This document shows positions 53,367-61,777 of a DNA stretch of 64,000 nucleotides, piece after piece. The notes beneath the pieces are model-generated. The model ran no database searches. It worked only from the letters and a program-made list of their open reading frames with translations, and was not told where the DNA came from. The number at the start of each line of letters is the position of its first letter. Position 1 is the first letter of the stretch. The position numbers and the translations under genes were made by a program. Origin of the DNA: Pseudomonadota bacterium (GTDB taxonomy: Bacteria; Pseudomonadota; Gammaproteobacteria; Steroidobacterales; JBCBZW01); assembly GCA_039193195.1 (NCBI GenBank), contig JBCCWS010000027.1:1-64000 (forward strand). The letters are read 5' to 3'.

Positions 53367-55343
53367 CTACTGCGGAATCGCGTCAATGCGATCTGAATAA
53401 GTTGTCTCGCACCGATCAGTGATGCCACTCGGGCCAGGCGGGCTAAGTCGATTCTGAAACAGCACACGGGCATCAGCGACGGTCACGACGCCGTCCCCGT
53501 CAATGTCAGCGTCGGCATCGCTGGTGCCCAGCACATTTCGCATCAATAGCCAATCGCGAATGTTCACTACACAGTCATCGTTTAGGTCTGCATCGCACAC
53601 ATTGCCGAACCCATCTGCGTTTGAATCGCGTTGGTCAGCATTCTCCAGGTCCCGACAGTTATCGAGAGGATCGACTATGCCGTCGCCGTCTGCATCGGGT
53701 TGTCCCCACAACACGTAAGCAATGCCAGCTCTGGAAACGCCACCGGGCGACGCGTTGTAGGCTCCAATGAGAAGATCGTCAGCTCCATCCCCGTTGAAGT
53801 CACCGGCCCCTGTCGTTGAGAAACCTGCGCTCTCTCCCGCGGTCGCTCCGAGTATGATGTGACCTTCCCAAGGGGTAATGTCGGCTAGGTTTAGCGCCCC
53901 CTCGCTGCCGAAGGTGGGGCTCCCAAACAGTAGGTAGACGGCTCCGGCCGACGCCCGCCCAAGCGGCGAAGCGCCAGCGGCCCCGATAACAAGATCGGCA
54001 ATTCCGTCTCCGTTCCAGTCTCCCGAGGAGCTCACTTGCAGGCCGGACGAATCACCTTCACCTGCGCCGTTTATGATCACGCCGACCGCTGCTACCAAGT
54101 CGTCCGTAGAGAGCGTGCCGTCGCCGCCAACGTCCGCCCCTCCGAACACCACGTATGTCTGCCCAGCATCTACGCGACCCTCTACGTTGGCACCCGGTCC
54201 AGAGAACACGATATCGTCGAACCCATCTGCATTGAGGTCACCGAGAACGTCGACTGAGATCCCGCACCTAGCACCCTGCTTGGTACACTCGTACGTGAAG
54301 CCGTTTGAACCGTTTAGTTCCGATACTTCGAGTCTCTGGGGAAACGGCTCTCTACGGCCCAACACCACGTGAACTTGTCCTGCTAACGTTACACCGCCGG
54401 GCGCCGCACCGAACGCACCAAAAACGGCGTCTCCCAAGCCATCACCGTTCACGTCACCGCCACCTCCGACAGATCTACCGAGATCGGCGAACGGCTCCAC
54501 ACCATTGATGACGGCTCCTGATGAACCCCGAAGACTCACGAGGTCAACGGATCCAGACGCTCCCACTGAAGGTGAGCCGAAGACTATGTAGCCCTGCCCC
54601 GCGCTCGGGACATCGGCCGGATATGCATCGGTTGTTCCGATCACCAGATCGTCGTACCCATCTCCGTTCACATCCTCGGCGCCGGCAACCGCAGCCGTAA
54701 TGCCGTCCGGGAATGGTCCTTTCGCAGTAAAGCCGTTCGCTCCGTCGAGGTCGAGTTTCGTCAGAGGCTCCGATGGGAAAGGCTCGCCTTGCCCGAAGAC
54801 GACATAAACCTGACCGGTATCGTTCTCGGCTCCAACCTCAGAGTCAGCGAAGAATGCCCCGATCGCAACATCATCAAAACCATCACCGTTTAGATCACCG
54901 ACGCCACTAAGCGCGCCACCTACCAAGTCGTTGGTCTGCACCCCCTCGAAGACAAACCCGAGTGGCGAATCCAATCCCTCAAGCTCAATGTCACTGCCGT
55001 CCGCAAGGTCTTGTCGCCCTAGTACGACATACACCCTTCCTACCGATTCTTCCCCGTCTCGGTCTGATCCGACTGCACCAACCGCGATGTCATCAATGCC
55101 ATCGCCATTCACGTCACCAACAGCTGCAACCGAGTAGCCGAAAAACTCCTCTTCAGTAGACTGGCCGAGAAGGCGAGTTCCAGCATCGGATGGCAACGTA
55201 GCTAGATCGATACTTGGTTGTTCGGTCTGCGCGAGGGCGGCCGGTACGATCGCACCGGCCACCTGACACGTCGCACCGAGGAGCGCCACCCTGACCGACC
55301 TACTCAAAGTGCTTGATGGCGTACAGGATCCAACACAGGCCAC
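53367..55343 (-). CDS. Secreted FG-GAP propeller protein with dockerin-like tail (paralogue E)
   Basis: The start is GTG at 55343, chosen because GAGGAGAG lies just upstream; the long open frame beyond it lacks a site. A signal peptide follows (VRVALLGATCQVAGA). Seven blades carry GDVNGDGIDD, GDLNGDGFDD, EDVNGDGYDD, GDVNGDGLGD, GDLNADGFDD, GDWNGDGIAD and GDFNGDGADD. The tail has PDADGDGIVDPLDNC, calcium loops DADLNDDCVVNIRD and DADIDGDGVVTVAD, and PPGPSG. It is 223 bp upstream of paralogue D, from which it differs mostly by scattered substitutions. They are the result of a tandem gene duplication. Confidence 0.9.
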   Translation of the reverse strand: MACVGSCTPSSTLSRSVRVALLGATCQVAGAIVPAALAQTEQPSIDLATLPSDAGTRLLGQSTEEEFFGYSVAAVGDVNGDGIDDIAVGAVGSDRDGEESVGRVYVVLGRQDLADGSDIELEGLDSPLGFVFEGVQTNDLVGGALSGVGDLNGDGFDDVAIGAFFADSEVGAENDTGQVYVVFGQGEPFPSEPLTKLDLDGANGFTAKGPFPDGITAAVAGAEDVNGDGYDDLVIGTTDAYPADVPSAGQGYIVFGSPSVGASGSVDLVSLRGSSGAVINGVEPFADLGRSVGGGGDVNGDGLGDAVFGAFGAAPGGVTLAGQVHVVLGRREPFPQRLEVSELNGSNGFTYECTKQGARCGISVDVLGDLNADGFDDIVFSGPGANVEGRVDAGQTYVVFGGADVGGDGTLSTDDLVAAVGVIINGAGEGDSSGLQVSSSGDWNGDGIADLVIGAAGASPLGRASAGAVYLLFGSPTFGSEGALNLADITPWEGHIILGATAGESAGFSTTGAGDFNGDGADDLLIGAYNASPGGVSRAGIAYVLWGQPDADGDGIVDPLDNCRDLENADQRDSNADGFGNVCDADLNDDCVVNIRDWLLMRNVLGTSDADADIDGDGVVTVADARVLFQNRLSPPGPSGITDRCETTYSDRIDAIPQ

Positions 55344-56083
55344 TGCTCTCTCCTCGTTGCATTGGTGAATACTACGGAAAATGATAGCATGGAGAGCTGA
55401 GCGCGCCCCACCGGTCAACGTAACGCCCCGAACCGTTTCAGGAGAAGCATCAGGCGGAGTGAGATGGGGTGGTCCACGGTCACCTAGTGGACCGGCGGCA
55501 CTGCCTCGCAGCACCCGACGTTAAAGGCGCCGATTCTCCTCGAAGAGGACTATCTCCGGCCAACACATCTGCGTTACGCTCACTTCTTCGCTCTCGCAAC
55601 GCGATACGCAGATCCGCGACTCATCGGGGGGCTGCGCCCGAAGGTACCCGGAATCTCCATCAACCCTACCGCGTGGTTCGGCGTCGCGACGGACGTTGCA
55701 TCATACGATTCCGTCGGTGACCGCACGCCAGCGAAGGCCGATTTGAGGCCAGGGACTCTATTATTGAGCTGTCGGCTTGACTGGCGAGCCTACGAGGCGG
55801 CTCCGCCATCACGAAGAACAAGGACTTGCCCTTGAGGAGCGGATCGAGGAAGGAGGCGGACTAGGATCAGCTTCGAGGACGCGACTCGAACCGCTGTCGA
55901 CTTCTTCACAAGTCCTTGGAGTCTGTGGGCCTCACCCGTTCTTGAACACGAAAACCGTGCTGAGACTCGCATGCTGCGACCGGTTGACGCACGAGCGCGG
56001 AGACGGATTTAGAACCGCCAACGCGTCACTTCTGGTTGAATCTCTCCAAGACTTGGCCGAATACTCAGGCGCCAAGAGAGAGA
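55344..56083. other. Intergenic region next to the att cassette
   Basis: No gene is convincing here. The open frame 55777-56175 runs through the tRNA fragment, a common false frame next to integrase targets. Confidence 0.4.
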
Positions 56084-56132
56084 TGGTGGGGCATCAGGAC
56101 TCGAACCCCGAACCTACTGATCAAGAGTCAGC
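56084..56132 (-). tRNA. 3' half of tRNA-Lys(CUU)-like sequence, degenerate (att-like)
   Basis: On the minus strand this is the anticodon arm, T arm and 3' acceptor with CCA of a lysine tRNA, but the D arm and 5' acceptor are missing. One base is lost near the T stem compared with the second copy, and the anticodon loop is altered (CTTGA). It is an attachment-site remnant, not a working tRNA. Confidence 0.7.
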
Positions 56133-56402
56133 AAGGCTCGTCCAACTTCCGCCGCGTAATCAACAATTTTCATAGCAGGGGATGGGTGTGAGTCTGCGGG
56201 ATGCTGGAGAACGGAACAGCAACTTGCGGTTGTTGTGGGTGTGACTTCTCGGACCGCGTGTTGGGCTTCCGCGCGCCGAGTCAGCGCCGGGGCTGCCCGG
56301 AGGCAGAGGTCGCCAAGGGCGAGCGCGCCTGACCAGCTCTGCTAACTCGCCTGCGAATGCTGCTGCGATGGAGCGCTTAGGAATCACTCATCGCGTTCTA
56401 CC
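56084..56402. repeat. Long direct repeat, copy 1 (tRNA 3' half plus flank)
   Basis: About 320 bp, from the tRNA fragment to the end of a conserved block ending ..GGAATCACTCATCGC. It matches 58505-58822 with scattered substitutions and small indels. Each copy is followed on its right by a ParDE module. Confidence 0.85.
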
Positions 56403-56556
56403 ACCCGGCGTATCGGTTGCGGCACCAGATAGGCCGACGTCTATCAGATCTTCGGTCCCAGAGTGAGGGGAACGGCTCTCCCTTGAGAACATAGTCTGGC
56501 GGATCGCAGGCCGCACCTGGCGCTTAGGTCCGTAGGCGTGCGCGGACGCGACTAGA

Positions 56557-56585
56557 GTTACTACGGAATGGTAATATCTAGTAAC
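56557..56585 (+). promoter_or_regulatory. Likely autoregulatory operator/promoter of parDE copy 1
   Basis: GTTACTA and TAGTAAC form an inverted repeat around a TAATAT sequence that could serve as a -10 element. GGAGG and the antitoxin start follow. A similar arrangement precedes copy 2. Autorepression by the antitoxin is typical for the family. Confidence 0.5.
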
Positions 56586-56597
56586 GGAGGAACGATC

Positions 56598-56852
56598 ATG
56601 CCAAAAACCACCAGTATCAACTTGGGCGATCACTTCACGGGTTTCGTTTCCGACCTCGTGGCCACCGGCCGCTACGGCTCCGCTAGCGAGGTCGTCCGCG
56701 AGGGGCTGCGCCTCATCGAAGAGCGCGAGCAGAAGCTCCAAGCCTTACGCCAAGCGCTCACCGAGGGCGAGGAAAGCGGAACGAGCACACGCACGCCTAA
56801 GGAGATCTTCCAAGGAGCCCGCTCCCGGTTGAAAGCGGATGGCAAGCTATAG
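56598..56852 (+). CDS. parD: ParD-family antitoxin, copy 1
   Basis: This is an 84-residue antitoxin of the ParD family. It has a ribbon-helix-helix DNA-binding N-terminus (PKTTSINLGDHFTGFVSDLV) and a C-terminal toxin-binding tail. GGAGG lies seven bases before ATG at 56598; the longer frame has no site. It overlaps parE by 14 bp. It binds and neutralises ParE and represses its own promoter (family knowledge). Copy 2 lies at 59209 with the same layout. Confidence 0.9.
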   Translation: MPKTTSINLGDHFTGFVSDLVATGRYGSASEVVREGLRLIEEREQKLQALRQALTEGEESGTSTRTPKEIFQGARSRLKADGKL

Positions 56853-57135
56853 GCTCACGGCTCGGGCCGACGAAGACCTCGATCGCCTGTATGTCTACGG
56901 TGCACTGACCTTCGGCCTAGACCAGGCTGACCGTTACGCTGAGGGGCTAATCGATGCTATCGCTCGCATCCCAGCGCAGCCTCTCCTTTGGCCAGAAGTG
57001 CCGGACCTTCCCGGCGACTACCGGCGCTGCGTGTTCCGATCCCATGCGATCTACTATCGCCTCGAGCCAAGTGGCAACGTTCTGATCGTCCGCGTGCTAG
57101 GCAACGAGGACCTTGCCGCTGCGTTCGACCGCTAG
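56839..57135 (+). CDS. parE: ParE-family toxin, copy 1
   Basis: This is a 98-residue toxin of the RelE/ParE superfamily (RADEDLDRLYVYGALTFG, then 'FRSHAIYYRLEPSGNVLI', ending LGNEDLAAAF). ParE toxins usually inhibit DNA gyrase. It overlaps the antitoxin gene by 14 bp, so the two are coupled. Copy 2 lies at 59450 and differs by scattered substitutions, so cross-neutralisation is possible but not shown. Confidence 0.9.
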   Translation: MASYRLTARADEDLDRLYVYGALTFGLDQADRYAEGLIDAIARIPAQPLLWPEVPDLPGDYRRCVFRSHAIYYRLEPSGNVLIVRVLGNEDLAAAFDR

Positions 57136-57493
57136 CGACCTGAGCGATAAGTTGCCATTGAGCAATCAGTCACTTGCGCGTTTTAGGTCACTAACTACCC
57201 CGAGAGCATTCCAACCGCGAAGTGAGAGTCAGCAAGTTACAGACTTAAGGTCACTAACTATCGCGCCAAAGACCCCTTGACCCCCGCATACAGAAATCAT
57301 TGACCGATCGAATTCGAAAGCTTCTGAATTCTTGAAATTCACTTACCAGCACTGGAAAACGTATCTTTTCGCCTGAAGCGCAAATCTTTTGCCTCCGATC
57401 GCGATATCTGATTGCCAGCATCCAGGCCCTGGGCTTAGACCGTGCGCCGCAGCTCGACAAGGGTGAGCCTGGTCCAAACTTCGAGACGCTTAC
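57136..57493. other. Intergenic region with two short direct repeats
   Basis: AGGTCACTAACTA occurs at about 57185 and again at 57250. I see no gene here. The repeats could be integrase arm sites, which is inference. Confidence 0.35.
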
Positions 57494-58407
57494 GTGAGCA
57501 AGCGACCACCGCTTCCCGATGGCGTGAGCATCCGAGATGGGTCCTACCGGTTCCGAAGGCGAATCGGTGAAGGCCGCCGGATCGACTCGAAGTTGTGGCG
57601 TGTCGAGGAAGAGCTAGCGACGATGTACGAGCGCCTGGCCGAGGTCGAGCGCCAACTCCAGACCGGGCAGCCAGTTGGCACCATGGGCGAACTGTTCGTG
57701 GACTACCTGGAGAGCACGCGTCTGGCGCAGAAGAAGCCGTCGACACAGCACGGTCGGATTGTCGGCAAGTTAATGCCTGTGTTCGGTCAGATGAAGCCCG
57801 AACAGATAGGCCGCTCGCACGCGGCGCAGATGAGGCACCGTATGGCCGCTGTAAGGGGCCAACCGTTACCGCTCCGTGCTCCGATGTCTTCGAGTTACGC
57901 CATGCGCCGGGGGATCGCCGAGTCGAATCCTTGCAAAGGGATCGCTCGAAACCGCGAGCGCCCACGGAATCGAGTGGTAAGCACCGAGGAGATCAACGCC
58001 GCGCTTGAAATTGCGGCAACTGCGTTCCGACGCCCACTCGCGGCACAGGCGCTGATAGCCAAGCCCCGGCAGGCGGACCTCATCGCCTGACGCGCGACCA
58101 GGTAACGCCCGACGGGATACGGTGCGCCGAGAGCAAGACGGGCGCTGGCAACGTCATCGAGTGGACGGACCTACCCCGTGCGCTCATTCGCGAGGCGCTC
58201 AAACATTCCCAGTGCGAGCAAGTGTTTGCTCAGGATCGCTACCCGGCCAAGCCGTGGTCAGCATCCAGCGTGCACGCAGCGATGCGTCGACTGAAGGTGT
58301 CGTTCACGCTTCACGATCTGCGATCCTGGGCGGCGTCTAATCACGCGCGTCCCGAATCGCTTGGTATGTTGCCCTGCTCCAGCGGGAGCGGCGCATCACG
58401 CCCGTGA
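57494..58407 (+). pseudogene. Tyrosine integrase, frameshifted and truncated
   Basis: The first frame (57494-58090) has an N-terminal arm-binding region (DGVSIRDGSYRFRRRIGEG) and a core-binding region. It reaches PRQADLIA, which contains the first catalytic Arg region, and stops. A one-base deletion near 58089 restores LTRDQVTPDGIRCAESKTGAG in another frame, with the second Arg box FTLHDLR near 58310. The expected nucleophile tyrosine is missing. The gene points toward the second att-like repeat at 58505, as for integrases next to their att site. It is inactive. Confidence 0.85.
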
Positions 58408-58504
58408 GGTAGGGGGTAAGAGAGCAGGCACTAGCGCTGGGGTGGGTGTGATTTCTCGAGGGTGTAGGGAGGAACCTACCTCGATGCTAAGTGACCGAAA
58501 AAAT

Positions 58505-58553
58505 GGTGGGGCATCAGGGACTCGAACCCCGAACCTACTGATTAAGAGTCAGC
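58505..58553 (-). tRNA. 3' half of tRNA-Lys(CUU) (att-like)
   Basis: This is a better copy of the same fragment: anticodon stem-loop CTGA-CTCTTAA-TCAG, T arm with TTCGAGT loop, and acceptor TGCCCC-ACCA. The D arm and 5' acceptor are absent. It marks the right edge of the element carrying parDE copy 1 and the integrase. Confidence 0.75.
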
Positions 58554-58822
58554 AAGGCTGATTCAACTTCCGTCGCCTAATCAACAATTTGTATAGCAAG
58601 GGATGGGTGTGAGTTTACGAGATGCGGGAAAGCGGAACAGTAGCTTGCGGTTGTGGTGGGTGTGACTGCGGGGACCACCGCGTGGGAGTCCCGCGCGCCG
58701 AGTCATTGCCGGGGCTGCCCGGAGGCAGAGCCGCGAAGAGCAGGCCGCGGGTGACCAGCTTTGCCAACTCGCATGCAAATGCGCTGCGATGGAGCGCTTA
58801 GGAATCACTCATCGCTCCCTAC
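58505..58822. repeat. Long direct repeat, copy 2
   Basis: Partner of 56084-56402, starting 2421 bp later. Both include the tRNA 3' half and about 270 bp of flank. parDE copy 2 follows after a further 390 bp or so without a gene. Confidence 0.85.
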
Positions 58823-59208
58823 CAATCCCTCGGCCGGGAACGGGTGGGTTTCGGGTTCGGCAGGCGAGTGAGGCGCGCGTATCGTTCCCGAAGGCACTGC
58901 CACGCTAGGCCTTGCTCACGTCTGTGCGCGCCGCACGATGAGAAGATTTGGTCGGAGCGGCGAGGTTCGAACTTACTAACTCCTTGCCCTCTTATGTACG
59001 GACAAAACCAAGCCGTAATCCGTTGATTTAGCGACATTCTATTCTTCCAGACATGTAGAAGAACTCGGTCACTCACTGCGTCCAAAGATCAACTACTTGC
59101 TGACTGGATATCGACCAAACTCGGGCCGGCGCACATCGATCAGCGGAGCGACGTCAGGGCGACTAGATTTACTGCAGAGTGGTAATATCTAGTAACGGAG
59201 GGACAGCA

Positions 59209-59463
59209 ATGCCGAAAACCACCAGCATCAATCTGGGCGATCACTTCACCGGCTTCGTATCCGACCTGGTCGCCAAGGGCCGCTACGGCTCCGCCAGCGA
59301 GGTGGTCCGCGAAGGGCTGCGTCTCATCGAGGAGCAGGAGCAGAAGCGCGAGGCGCTACGCCGCGCGCTCCTCGAAGGCGAGGAGAGCGGAACTAGCGAG
59401 CGTACGCCCAAGGAAGTCTTCCGCGGGGCACGCGAGCGGTTGAAAGCGGATGGCAAGATATAG
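59209..59463 (+). CDS. parD: ParD-family antitoxin, copy 2
   Basis: This paralogue of the antitoxin at 56598 has the same length, ribosome site (GGAGG) and overlap with parE. Most differences lie in the C-terminal toxin-binding half (for example EEQEQKREALRRALLEGEE here versus EEREQKLQALRQALTEGEE in copy 1), which is the part that sets toxin specificity. Confidence 0.9.
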   Translation: MPKTTSINLGDHFTGFVSDLVAKGRYGSASEVVREGLRLIEEQEQKREALRRALLEGEESGTSERTPKEVFRGARERLKADGKI

Positions 59464-59746
59464 GCTCAGTGCCCGGGCCGATGACGACCTAGATCGCCTC
59501 TACGTCTACGGCGCACTCAACTTCGGCGTAGACCAGGCTGATCGCTACGCCGAGGGCATGATCGATGCGATCGCTCGTATCGCGGAACAGCCCTTGCTTT
59601 GGCCCGAAATCCGCGACCTTCCCGGCAACTACCGGCGCTCCGTCTTCCGAGCCCATGCGATCTACTACCGCATCGAGCCCAACGACGACGTCCTAATCGT
59701 GCGCGTGCTAGGCAACGAGGACCTCGCCACGGCCTTTGATGAGTAG
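59450..59746 (+). CDS. parE: ParE-family toxin, copy 2
   Basis: This paralogue of the toxin at 56839 has the same length (98 residues) and ends LGNEDLATAF. Changes from copy 1 include RIAEQPLLWPEIRDLPG versus RIPAQPLLWPEVPDLPG. It overlaps its antitoxin by 14 bp. It may stabilise this locus in the same way as copy 1; which element it belonged to is unclear. Confidence 0.9.
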   Translation: MARYRLSARADDDLDRLYVYGALNFGVDQADRYAEGMIDAIARIAEQPLLWPEIRDLPGNYRRSVFRAHAIYYRIEPNDDVLIVRVLGNEDLATAFDE

Positions 59747-59811
59747 CGGCCCGGTGACCGAAGACTGACAGGCGAAAGGCGTGCTGCTGCTAGGGCCACA
59801 GGTAGTGGTGC

Positions 59812-60237
59812 TTAATCGCTCCTCGGGATGTATCTCACTCCGCATCTTCGACAGATCCAGCTCTGGCGCCACTGTTCGTATTCGATACGGAAAGCGGTGC
59901 AGAGGTACCAGCCGTTCGCGATGAGGCGAACGACAACAACCAAAAGCAGGCCCCCGAGTAACCAGAGCGCGATCCTAAAACGCAGGGCACGCAGAACGAC
60001 CATCAGTTCCTCACCCTCGAGAATCGGCTGCGCAGCCGGATACAGCACGAAGAGTGAGACGAGCGCCAGAGCGGGCACCCACCAAGGGACAATTGGATTC
60101 GGCTCCGGCGGCGCGCACCGTCTCGACCATGCGCTGTAGCTAACGCGATCTTCGATGACGCGCATGCCTTGCGCGTAGCCCACCGAGAGCTTCTGTGTGT
60201 CGTGCGACCCGCAGTTTGGACAGCTGCATGCAGTCAC
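59812..60237 (-). CDS. Two-zinc-ribbon membrane protein, coupled to the upstream gene
   Basis: This 141-residue protein has an N-terminal zinc ribbon half (CPNCG), two transmembrane helices (about 49-70 and 85-110), and a C-terminal CRRCG that could complete the metal site. It starts at GTG, which overlaps the stop of the upstream gene (GTGA), so the two are translationally coupled. I do not recognise a family. Both tails probably face the same side of the membrane. Confidence 0.7.
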   Translation of the reverse strand: MTACSCPNCGSHDTQKLSVGYAQGMRVIEDRVSYSAWSRRCAPPEPNPIVPWWVPALALVSLFVLYPAAQPILEGEELMVVLRALRFRIALWLLGGLLLVVVVRLIANGWYLCTAFRIEYEQWRQSWICRRCGVRYIPRSD

Positions 60238-60734
60238 GGGCGTCGACCCTCAGGCAGTCGGTCGCAGGAGGTGGTTTCGAAGCTCTGGACGGCACGACGC
60301 GCATGACTCAACTCGGGCGAGCACAGAGTTCTTTGGAGCAACGCGTAGGCGACTACGTGGACGGGTACCGACTTCGGGTCCTCTGCTCGAGAGGTCGCAA
60401 GATAGTGATCAACCGTAGCGCGCAATGCGACTAAGTCTACGTCGACCGCCACATGAACCGGACCGTCGTAAACGAGGTAGGCGCAAATCTCGGCGCCACC
60501 GAAACGACTACGCCAGACCGTGCGGGCCACCGTAAGGGCTGTCAATTCGGCGACTAGGCGATCGAACTGCGCAACGTCGCGGGGATCGTCGCCACTAGCG
60601 TTGACCTTGACGATCACCCGGTTGCGGGATCGCCAAAGCAGTACTTCGTCGGGCCTTGCTCCCATGCGGCCGTAGTTGTAGACGCGGTTCCCACGACACA
60701 GCAGACACGGATTGTCATCGATTCTGTAAGCCAT
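60234..60734 (-). CDS. Hypothetical protein with an N-terminal CxxC motif
   Basis: This 166-residue protein has a cysteine pair near the start (DNPCLLCRGN) and otherwise mixed alpha/beta character (RNRVIVKVNASGDDP, ICAYLVYDGPVHVAVDVDL). I do not recognise a family. GGAG precedes the ATG at 60734; the open frame extends upstream without a site. It is coupled to the zinc-ribbon membrane protein by a 4-bp overlap. The pair probably works together, but nothing shows how. Confidence 0.6.
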   Translation of the reverse strand: MAYRIDDNPCLLCRGNRVYNYGRMGARPDEVLLWRSRNRVIVKVNASGDDPRDVAQFDRLVAELTALTVARTVWRSRFGGAEICAYLVYDGPVHVAVDVDLVALRATVDHYLATSRAEDPKSVPVHVVAYALLQRTLCSPELSHARRAVQSFETTSCDRLPEGRRP

Positions 60735-61100
60735 CGTTGTTCTCCAGGCTTGAGCACCTGGTCTCACGATGACATTGATCGGCTCCTCGACAAGTCGCTG
60801 ACCCAAGCACAGTCTTTGCGACTTCCCTGACCCGGCCAAGACCAGCAAGGGAGGCCGCTAAGGTAGTTCATCGAGCGCATCCACATGGAGCGAGAACGCA
60901 TGCGGGTTCGTGCGATCCTTCTCTAAAACATAGTTGACTACCGTGGAAGCAAGCGACAGGTTGCCCCCGTTGCTTCGCTTCTCTCTTTCGCCCTAGAGCG
61001 TAGCTCGCTGCGCTCAATGTCCTGCTCGCAACGTATCGCGGCGAACTCATCGGACAGTCCCCGAGTTGAGGAACCGCGTCTAGAATGGCAAAGCCGATCG

Positions 61101-61739
61101 CTAGGTCTGCTCGACAAGTTCGCTTGCCGACATGTAAGTTGCGGACCAGTGCGACGCCACTTCCTTGGACCGCCCCACGGCCAGCCGGCCACTATCGAAA
61201 TCCACCACCGCACACCAGTCCGCCCCCGTCGGCGGGGCCGGCAGGACCGTAAAGCGCCCGTCGGTCAGCAGCCAGCATGCGATCCGAGCAGTCGGTGATT
61301 GTCGGCGCAGTCGATGCAGGGTCTTCTCAGTAGTGGAAACCGCCGCAACGATAGGTGTACCGCCGCCACCCTCAATCGCGCGGATCCAGGTGGCGCCAAG
61401 CGGCGCGGTGCCAGGCGCTTTGAGTAGCTGTGCGCTGTTCCCCCCAAAGCCGATCACGACGATCGGCTCACGCGTGCCGTACAACGCTTCAGACCACACT
61501 TGCAACATCGCTTTCGCGAGCGCCAACCCGCCGCTTCGCATCATGGAAGCGGAGCAATCGACCAAGAAACAGTGAACCGTAGCGCCGCTTGGAATCCGTT
61601 CGCGAAAGCGAAGGTGCCCTGTGCGGAAGCGAGTAGCGCCCTTGGCTGCCAGGGTGCGAGGCCAGTCGAGCGCAGCGCCCGTCGCATCCGTGTCGGTGCG
61701 GGGCCCGCGGGCGCCGCGATCGCTCGACCGTGAGCGCAT
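61101..61739 (-). CDS. chlD: ChlD-like chelatase subunit (VWA domain)
   Basis: This 212-residue protein has a von Willebrand type A domain with a MIDAS motif (CFLVDCSASM) and the later GGGGTPIVAAV and LLTDGR segments, as in the C-terminal part of magnesium- or cobalt-chelatase D subunits. It lacks the AAA+ half of full ChlD. The start is uncertain: ATG at 61739 or GTG at 61754. It follows chlI by about 40 bp on the same strand. Together they would supply the ATP-driven part of a cobaltochelatase whose large subunit CobN is not in the window. Confidence 0.78.
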   Translation of the reverse strand: MRSRSSDRGARGPRTDTDATGAALDWPRTLAAKGATRFRTGHLRFRERIPSGATVHCFLVDCSASMMRSGGLALAKAMLQVWSEALYGTREPIVVIGFGGNSAQLLKAPGTAPLGATWIRAIEGGGGTPIVAAVSTTEKTLHRLRRQSPTARIACWLLTDGRFTVLPAPPTGADWCAVVDFDSGRLAVGRSKEVASHWSATYMSASELVEQT

Positions 61740-61777
61740 CCTGACAGCAGGCACTCGGCGTTCGCCTTGCTGCCAGG

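Noticed and set aside
55777-56175. 132-residue open frame ending in the tRNA fragment
   Set aside because: Its end is a translation of the tRNA 3' half, a known artefact; the rest shows no family.
56084-58553. tmRNA or complete tRNA genes at the repeats
   Set aside because: Only the 3' half is present, with no D arm, 5' acceptor or tag reading frame.
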